Below are positions 56,074 to 64,000 of a DNA stretch of 64,000 bases, piece by piece (within the stretch, counting starts at the first letter, position 1; each line of letters starts with the position of its first letter). Made by a program: the position numbers and the translations under genes. The notes below the pieces were generated by a model that was not told where the DNA came from, ran no database searches, and saw nothing but the letters and a program-made list of their open reading frames with translations. This DNA is from Beaufortia kweichowensis (lineage: Eukaryota; Chordata; Actinopteri; Cypriniformes; Gastromyzontidae), in the NCBI GenBank assembly GCA_019155185.1, contig CM032801.1, positions 18,655,948 to 18,719,947 on the forward strand, given 5' to 3'.

Positions 56074-56681
56074 AGTGGGAAGTGTTTACTTCCTGGTGCT
56101 CAGGTCACAATCAAGAGCCAGTTAACTGTCTGCTTAGCACGGTGCTAGAGTTCTTGCAAGACCGCTTTTTGTCAGGGCTGATGCCCGCGACTGTTAAGGT
56201 CTATGTGGCAGCTATTTCTGCCTACCATAGCCCTATCAATGGCCAGTCAGTGGGTCGAGACCCACTGGTAATATGCTTCCTCCGTGGCACTAGGAGGCTG
56301 AGGCCGGCTGTGCGTGCCAGAGTCCCGTCTTGGGACCTGGTGGTGGTACTACAAGGGTTGTCAGTTGCACCGTTCGAACCCATTGAGGCCGTTTCGGCAA
56401 AATTTCTCACCCTCAAGACACTGTTCTTGTTGGCGATTTCTTCCCTGAAGAGAGTTGGGGACCTCCAAGCTCTCTCAGTCTCTCCTTCTTGCCTGGAGTT
56501 TGCACCAGGCATGGTTAAGGCTTTTCTTTACCCAAGGCAGGGTTATGTGCCTAACGTACCCACCAATGTGCCGAGGCCCATTACGTTGCAGGCCTTCTGT
56601 TCTCCTCCCTTCGACGATTCGGACCGGTGCGAGCACTGGACGCCTACGTTCACAGAACTGCTCCTTGGAGAAGATCCCTAG
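55053..56681 (+). CDS. DIRS copy 2: tyrosine recombinase ORF, C-terminally truncated
   Basis: A 542-codon frame overlaps the RNase H frame for about 1 kb and then encodes the recombinase: STRKLYALKWEVFTSWC, VLEFLQDRFLSGLMPATVKV, and the first catalytic Arg in SSLKRVGDLQ near 56450. It stops in CEHWTPTFTELLLG just before the H-x-x-R and Tyr blocks, where the satellite starts, so it is inactive. The start is uncertain; ATG codons inside the overlap are possible. The overlapped part of copy 1 is open too. Confidence 0.7.
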   Translation: MVAEIERVFPEGEPLPHHSGHSQVSEGIEGVEATWVSLPGTCIGVNMSPCNVDDRRIPDRLGGGNGRPFLQRPMERPPARVAHKLPRDDGGMACFEAVPSSPQEQPRVGPDGQHLSGCLHQPSGGSAVAPTIQTGTPDPAVVPREAALYQSSLHPGTVECESGRPVETGAEGVETSPGGGGIDLGDISPSGRGPLCVSGNDALSTVVLPFASSPTGAGRSSTSVAEATPVRFSPDHSAPGSSGEGAPGRGSPVAGRTSMAGPSMVLGPHRTPRRQPCSVADQERSSIASARLHLAPLPGDVETVGLASEGDRVVSTGLSTGVVDTILQSRAPSTRKLYALKWEVFTSWCSGHNQEPVNCLLSTVLEFLQDRFLSGLMPATVKVYVAAISAYHSPINGQSVGRDPLVICFLRGTRRLRPAVRARVPSWDLVVVLQGLSVAPFEPIEAVSAKFLTLKTLFLLAISSLKRVGDLQALSVSPSCLEFAPGMVKAFLYPRQGYVPNVPTNVPRPITLQAFCSPPFDDSDRCEHWTPTFTELLLGEDP

Positions 56682-59600
56682 ATTCCATAAATTCTATTTT
56701 TTTCCAAAAAGTCTATTTTCATTCTAAAATGTCTATTTTAGTCCAAAAATTCTATCTAGATTCCAAAAAGGCTATCTAGATTCCAAAAAGTCTATTTTCA
56801 TTCTAAAATTCTATATAGATTCCAAAAAGTCTATCTAGATTCCAAAAGTCTATTTTAGTCCAAAAATTCTATCTAGATTCCAAAAAGTCTATTTTCATTC
56901 TAAAATGTCTATTTTAGTCCAAAAATTCTATCTAGATTCCAAAAAGTCTATTTTCATTCTAAAATGTCTATTTTAGTCCAAAAATTCTATCTAGATTCCA
57001 AAAAGTCTATTTTATTCCAAAAATTCTATCTAGATTCCAAAAATTCTATCTAGATTCCATAAAGTCTATTTTCATTCTAAAATGTCTATTTTATTCCAAA
57101 AATTCTATCTAGATTCCTAAAATGTCTATTTTAGTCCAAAAATTCTATCTAGATTCCAAAAAGTCTATTTTCATTCCAAAATTCTATCTAGATTCCAAAA
57201 ATTCTATCTAGATTCCATAAAGTCTATTTTCATTCTAAAATGTCTATTTTCATTCTAAAATGTCTATTTTCATTCTAAAATTCCATCTAGATTCCAAAAG
57301 TCTATTTTATTCCAAAAATTCTATCTAGATTCCAAAAGTCTATTTTATTCCAAAAATTCTATCTAGATTCCATAAAGTCTATTTTCATTCCAAAAATTCT
57401 ATCTAGATTCCAAAAAGTCTATTTTCATTCCAAAAATTCTATCTAGATTCCATAAAGTCTATTTTTTCATTCCAAAAATTCTATCTAGATTCCAAAAAGT
57501 CTATCTAGATTCCAAAAAAGTCTATTTTCATTCTAAAATGTCTATTCTTGTCTAAAAATTCTATCTAGATTCCAAAAGTCTATTTTCATTCAAAAAAGTC
57601 CTAGAAAATTCTATCTAGATTCCAAAAAGTCTATTTTCATTCCAAAAATTCTATCTAGATTCCAAAAGTCTATTTTCAGTCCAAAAAATTCTATCTAGAT
57701 TCCAAAAGTCTATTTTCATTCCTAAAATGTCTATTCTAGATTCCAAAAGTCTATTTAGATTCTCCATTCCAAAAGTCTATTTTCATTCCAAAATTCTATC
57801 TAGATTCCAAAAATTCTATTTTCATTCCAAAATGTCTATTTTATTCCAAAAATTCTATCTAGATTCCAAAAGTCTATTTTCATTCCAAAATTCTATTCCA
57901 AAATTCTATCTAGATTCCAAAATTCTATCTAGATTCCAAAAAGTCTATTTTCATTCCAAAAATTCTATCTAGATTCCAAAAGTCTATTTTCATTCCAAAA
58001 TGTCTATTTTCATTCAAAAAAAATTCTAGATTCTATTTTCATTCCAAAAAAAGTCTATTTTAGTCCAAAATTCTATCTAGATTCCAAAAGTCTATTTTCA
58101 TTCCAAAAATTCTATCTTTCCAAAATTCATTCCAAAAATTCTATCTAGATTCCAAAAGTCTATTTAGATTCTAAAATTCTATCTAGATTCCAAAAGTCTA
58201 TTTTCATTCCAAAATTCTATTTTATTCCAAAATGTCTATTTAGATTCCAAAATTCTATTTAGATTCCTAAAAAGTCTATTTTCATTCCAAAAATTCTATC
58301 TATCAAAAAGATTCCAAAAGTCTATTTAGATTCCAAAATTCTATCTAGATTCCAAAAGTCTATTCTAGATTCATTCTATCTAAAATGTCTATTTTATTCC
58401 AAAAATTCTATCTAGATTCCATAAAGTCTATTTTCATTCAAAAAATTCTATGTTATTTTATTCCAAAAATTCTATCTAGATTCCAAAAATTCTATTTTCA
58501 TTCTAAAATGTCTATTTTATTCCAAAATTCTATCTAGATTCCAAAAAGTCTATTTTCATTCCATTTTCATTAGATTCCAAAATTCTATCTATTTTAGATT
58601 CCAAAAATTCTATCTAGATTCCAAAAGTCTATTTTCATTCCAAAAGTCTATCTAGATTCCTTCTATTTTAAAATTCTATCTAGATTCCAAAAATTCTATT
58701 TTCATTCCAAAAAGTCTATTTTCATTCCAAAAATTAGATTCCAAAATCTAGATTCTAAAAGTCTATTTAGATTCCAAAATTCTATCTAGATTCCAAAATT
58801 CTATCTAGATTCCAAAAGTCTATTTTCATTCTAAAATCATTCTATTCTAGATTCCAAAAATTCTATCTAGATTCCAAAAAGTCTATTTTCATTCTAAAAT
58901 GTCTATTTAGATTCCAAAAATTCTATCTAGATTCCAAAAAGTCTATTTTATTCCAAAAATTCTATCTAGATTCCAAAAAGTCTATTTTCATTCTAAAATG
59001 TCTATTTTAGTCCAAAAATTCTATCTAGATTCCAAAAAAGTCTAAATTTCTAGATTCCAAAGGTCTTCTAAAATGTCTATTTTATTCCTAAAAATTCTAT
59101 CTAGATTCCAAAAATTCTATTTTAGATTCCAAAAATTCTATCTAGATTCCAAAATTCTAAAGATTCCAAAAATTCTATTAGATTCCAAAAATTCTATCTA
59201 GATTCCAAAAATTCTATCTATTTTCATTTTTTTCAAAAATTCTATCTAGATTCCAAAAGTCTATTTTTTTCATTCCTAAAATTCTCTATTAGATTCCAAA
59301 AGTCTATTTTCATTCCAAAATTGTCTATTTTAGATTCCAAAAATTCTATCTAGATTCCAAAATTCTATCTAGATTCCAAAAATTCTATCTAGATTCCAAA
59401 AAGTCTATTTTCATTCCAAAAAATTCTATTTTATTCCAAAAAATTCTATCTAGATTCCAAAATTCTATTTAGATTCCAAAAATTCTATCTAGATTCCAAA
59501 AAAAAAGTCTATCTAGATTCCAAAAATTCTATTTTCATTCCATAAAGTCTATCTAGATTTTATTAGATTCCAAAAATTCTATTTAGATTCCAAAAATGTC

Positions 59601-62600
59601 TATTTTCATTCCAAAATTCTATCTAGATTCCAAAATTCTATTTAGATTCCAAAAATTCTATCTAGATTCCAAAAATTCTATCTAGATTCCAAAAAGTCTA
59701 TTTTCATTCCAAAAATTCTATCTAGATTCCAAAGATTCTATCTAGATTCCAAAAATTCTATCTAGATTCCAAAAATTCTATCTAGATTCCAAAAATTCTA
59801 GATTCCAAAAAGTCTATTTTCATTCCAAAAATTCTATCTAGATTCCAAAAAGTCTATTTTATTCAAAAATTCTATCTAGATTCCAAAAATTCTATCTAGA
59901 TTCCAAAAAGTCTATTTTCATTCCAAAAATTCTATCTAGATTCCAAAAGTCTATTTTCATTCCAAAATTCTATTTAGATTCCAAAAATTCTATCTAGATT
60001 CCAAAAATTCTATTAGATTCCAAAAATTCTATTTTCATTCCAAAAATTCTATCTAGATTCCAAAAAGTCTATTTTCATTCCAAAAATTCTATCTAGATTC
60101 CAAAAGTCTATTTTCATTCCAAAAATTCTATCTAGATTCCAAAAAGTCTATTTTCATTCCAAAAATTCTATCTAGATTTCTATTTTCATTCCAAAATTCT
60201 ATCTAGATTCCAAAATTCTATTTTCATTCCAAAAAGTCTATTTTCATTCTAAAATGTCTATTTTATTCCAAAAATTCTATCTAGATTCCAAAAAGTCTAT
60301 TTTCATTCCAAAAATTCTATCTAGATTCTAAAAATTCTATCTAGATTCCAAAAAGTCTATTTTCATTCCAAAAATTCTATCTAGATTCCATAAAGTCTAT
60401 TTTCATTCTAAAATGTCTATTTTAGTCCAAAAATTCTATCTAGATTCCAAAAAGTCTATCTTTAGATTCCAAAAAGTCTATTTTATTCCAAAAATTCTAT
60501 CTAGATTCCAAAAAGTCTATTTTCATTCTAAAAATTCTATCTAGATTCCAAAAGTCTATTTTCATTCCAAAAATTCTATCTAGATTCCAAAAGTCTATTT
60601 TCATTCCAAAAATTCTATCTAGATTCCAAAAAGTCTATTTTCATTCCAAAAATTCTATATAGATTCCAAAAAGTCTATCTAGATTCCAAAAATTCTATTT
60701 AGATTCCAAAAGTCTATTTTCATTCCAAAAAATCTATCTAGATTCCAAAAATTCTATTAGATTCCAAAAATTCTATTTTCATTCCAAAAATTCTATCTAG
60801 ATTCCAAAAAGTCTATTTCAATTCCAAAAATTCTATCTAGATTCCAAAAATTTTCTATTTTCACTCCAAAAATTCTATCTAGATTCCAAAAGTCTATTTT
60901 CATTCAAAAAATTCTATCTAGATTCCAAAAAGTCTATTTTCATTCCAAAAATTCTATCTAGATTCCAAAATTCTATCTAGATTCCAAAAAGTCTATTTTC
61001 ATTCCAAAAATTCTATCTAGATTCCAAAAATTCTATCTAGATTCCAAAAAGTCTATTTTCATTCCAAAAGTCTATCTAGATTCCAAAAATTTTATTCAAA
61101 AATTCTATCTATTTTCACTCCAAAAATTCTATCTAGATTCCAAAAAGTCTATTTTCATTCCAAAAATTCTATCTAGATTCCAAAAAGTCTATTTTCATAT
61201 CAAAAATTCTATCTAGATTCCAAAAAGTCTATTTTCATTCCAAAAATTCTATCTAGATTCCAAAAGTCTATCTAGATTCCAAAATTCTATCTAGATTCCA
61301 TAAAGTCTATTCCAAAATTCTATTTTCATTCCAAAATTCTATCTAGATTCCAAAAATTCTATCTATCTAGATTCCTAGATTCCAAAAGTCTATTTTCATT
61401 CCAAAAATTCTATCTAGATTCCAAAAATTCTATTTTAGTCCAAAAATTCTATTTTCACTCCAAAAAGTCTATTTTCATTCCAAAAATTCTATCTAGATTC
61501 CAAAAATTCTATCTAGATTCCAAAAATTCTATTTTAGATTCCAAAATTCTATTTTCAAAAATTCTATCTAGATTCCAAAAAGTCTATTTTCATTCCAAAA
61601 ATTCTATTTTCATTCCAAAAATTCTATCTAGATTCCAAAAACTCTATTTTAGTCCAAAAATTCTATTTTCACTCCAAAAATTCTATATAGATTCTAAAAA
61701 GGCTATCTAGATTCCAAAAAGGCTATCTAGATTCCAAAAATTCTATTTTAGTCCAAAAATTCTATCTAGATTCCAAAAATTCTATTTTCACTCCAAAAAT
61801 TCTATCTAGATTCCAAAAGTCTATTTTCACTCCAAAATTCTATCTAGATTCCAAAAGTCTATTTTTTCAAAAATTCTATCTAGAAAAAATTCTATCTAGA
61901 TTCCAAAAAGTCTATTTTCATTCCAAAAATTCTATCTAGATTCCAAAAAGGCTATTTTCATTCCAAAATTTCTATCTAGATTCCAAAAAGGCTATCTAGA
62001 TTCCAAAAATTCTATTTTAGTCCAAAAATTCTATTTTCATTCCAAAAATTCTATCTAGATTCCAAAAATTCTATCTAGATTCCAAAAAGTCTATTTTCAT
62101 TCCAAAAATTCTATCTAGATTCCAAAAATTCTATCTAGATTCCAAAAGTCTATTTTCATTCCAAAAATTCTATATAGATTCCAAAAATTCTATCTAGATT
62201 CCAAAAATTCTATTTTAGTCCAAAAATTCTATTTTCATTCCAAAAAGTCTATTTTCATTCCAAAAATCTATATAGATTCCAAAAATTCTATTTTATTCCA
62301 AAAATTCTATCTAGATTCCAAAAATTCTATTTTTATTCCAAAAATTCTATTTTCACTCCAAAAAGTCTATTTTCATTCCAAAATTCTATTTCCAAAAGTC
62401 TATTTCCAAAAAAATTCTATCTAGATTCCAAAACTCTATTTTAGTCCAAAAATTCTATTTTCATTCCAAAAATTCTATCTAGATTCCAAAAAGTCTATTT
62501 TCATTCCAAAAATTCTATCTAGATTCCAAAAGTCTATTTTCATTCTAAAAATTCTATCTAGATTCCAAAAAGTCTATTTAGATTCCAAAAAGTCTATTTT

Positions 62601-64000
62601 ATTCCAAAATTCTATCTAGATTCCAAAAATTCTATATAGATTCCAAAAATTCTATCTAGATTCCATAAAGTCTATTTTATTCCAAAAATTCTATCTAGAT
62701 TCCAAAAAGTCTATTTTCATTCCAAAAATTCTATCTAGATTCCAAAAGTCTATTTTCATTCCAAAAATTCTATCTAGATTCCAAAAAGTCTATTTTCATT
62801 CCAAAAATTCTATCTAGATTCCAAAAAGTCTATTTTCATTCCAAAAAATTCTATCTAGATTCCAAAAAGTCTATTTTCATTCTAAAATTCTATCTAGATT
62901 CCAAAAGTCTATTTAGATTCCAAAAATTCTATCTAGATTCCATAAAAGTCTATTTTCATTCCAAAAATTCTATCTAGATTCCAAAAGTCTATTAGATTAT
63001 TCCAAAAAAAGTCTATCTAGATTCCAAAAGTCTATTTAGATTCCAAAAAGTCTATTTTCATTCCAAAAATTCTATCTAGATTCCAAAAATTCTATCTAGA
63101 TTCCAAAAAGTCTATTTTATTCCAAAAATTCTATCTAGATTCCAAAAAGTCTATTTTATTCCAAAAATTCTATCTAGATTCCAAAAAGTCTATTTAGATT
63201 CCAAAAATTCTATCTAGATTCCAAAAGTCTATTTTCATTCCAAAAGTCTATCTAGATTCCAAAAAGTCTATTAGATTCCAAAATTCCATTCCAAAAGTCT
63301 ATCTAGATTCCATAAATTCTATCTAGATTCCAAAAAGTCTATTTTCATTCCAAAAATTCTATCTAGATTCCAAAAAGTCTATCTAGATTCCAAAAATTCT
63401 ATTTTATTCCAAAAATTCTATCTAGATTCCATAAAGTCTATTTTCATTCCAAAAATTCTATCTAGATTCCAAAAAGTCTATTTTCATTCCATAAAGTCTA
63501 TTTTATTCCAAAAATTCTATCTAGATTCCAAAAAGTCTATTTTCATTCCAAAAATTCTATCTAGATTCCAAAAAGTCTATTTTAGATTCCAAAAATTCTA
63601 TCTAGATTCCAAAAGTCTATTTTCATTCCAAAAATTCTATTTAGATTCCAAAAATTCTATCTAGATTCCAAAAAGTCTATTTTCATTCTAAAAATTCTAT
63701 CTAGATTCCATAAAGTCTATTTTATTCCAAAAATTCTATCTAGATTCCAAAAAGTCTATTTTCATTCCAAAAAGTCTATTTTCATTCCATAAAGTCCATC
63801 TAGATTCCAAAAATTCTATCTAGATTCCAAAATTCTATTTAGATTCCAAAAATTCTATCTAGATTCCATAAATTCTATTTTATTCCCATATAGATTCCAA
63901 AAATTCTATTTAGATTCCAAAAAGTCTATATAGATTCCAAAAATTCTATTTTATTCCAAAAATTCTATCTAGATTCCATAAAGTCTATTTTATTCCAAAA
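56677..64000. repeat. AT-rich ~20-bp minisatellite/satellite array, open-ended
   Basis: Over 7.3 kb of head-to-tail ~19-20 base units of two kinds: A, TTCTATCTAGATTCCAAAAA, and B, GTCTATTTTCATTCCAAAAA, mostly alternating, with hybrid forms (TCTATTTAGATTCC, TCTATTTTAGTCC, TCTATTTTATTCC). The A unit contains TCTAGA, an XbaI site. The array begins directly after the DIRS recombinase and runs past the window end. There are no genes; short open frames such as the one near 57727 are repeat artefacts. Confidence 0.97.

Noticed and set aside
57727..57972. An 81-codon open frame in the satellite
   Set aside because: It is the 20-bp unit read in three frames; stops are absent by chance because of unit length.
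56677..64000. CRISPR-like regular array
   Set aside because: Units are contiguous without unique spacers and vary internally; the setting is eukaryotic.

Overview
The window looks like repeat-dense chromosomal DNA of a teleost fish, most likely a cyprinid. The reasons are the mix of element families (hAT, DIRS, chromodomain Gypsy, L2 and Tx1/L1-type LINEs, a class II ERV), split genes with GT-AG introns, and long GT, AT and GAT microsatellites. No rRNA, tRNA, CRISPR array or prokaryotic operon was seen. Almost every coding stretch belongs to a transposable element or to a multicopy fish family, and almost all are broken.

Layout. 0-8.8 kb: a short non-autonomous hAT element, then a Tx1/L1-like LINE whose middle is replaced by Ser/Gln-rich and Pro-rich sequence. 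8.8-11.5 kb: the left end of a putative large DNA transposon, made of a ~450 bp terminal repeat and exons of an integrase-type transposase. 11.7-14.8 kb: a Gypsy element missing its right part. 14.8-19.1 kb: the left half of an endogenous retrovirus (ERV). 19.1-22.3 kb: a hAT element. 22.3-25.4 kb: most of a DIRS retrotransposon. 25.4-26.8 kb: the other terminal repeat with a HECT E3 ligase-like gene. 27.0-32.1 kb: the last exons of the integrase-type gene on the minus strand, split by a nearly complete Gypsy. 32.1-35.1 kb: the right half of the ERV, minus strand. 35.1-38.4 kb: a second hAT copy, minus strand. 38.4-38.95 kb: the 5' end of a DIRS, minus strand. 39.6-42.0 kb: a third Gypsy. 42.6-47.4 kb: a decayed C2H2/SAMD3-like gene with a 1.5 kb microsatellite intron. 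48-54.7 kb: an L2 LINE with nested LTR insertions. 54.7-56.7 kb: a second DIRS. 56.7-64 kb: a 7.3 kb minisatellite running off the window.

The main result is structural. The two hAT copies are inverted relative to each other, and each separates one half of the ERV from foreign sequence. The 8 bases before the plus copy (19137-19144) are the exact reverse complement of the 8 bases beside the minus copy (35096-35103). They are the two halves of one target-site duplication. Turning the 22.3-35.1 kb segment around rejoins the ERV halves, puts the integrase-type exons on one strand in order, and brings the two DIRS parts together. The simplest reading is an inversion by recombination between inverted hAT copies; a misassembly must be excluded.

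Undoing the inversion also suggests one nested DNA transposon with inward-facing ~450 bp terminal repeats. It would carry an integrase-type transposase and, converging on it, a HECT ubiquitin-ligase-like gene whose first exon lies inside the repeat. That pairing is the most interesting candidate system here, although this copy is damaged.
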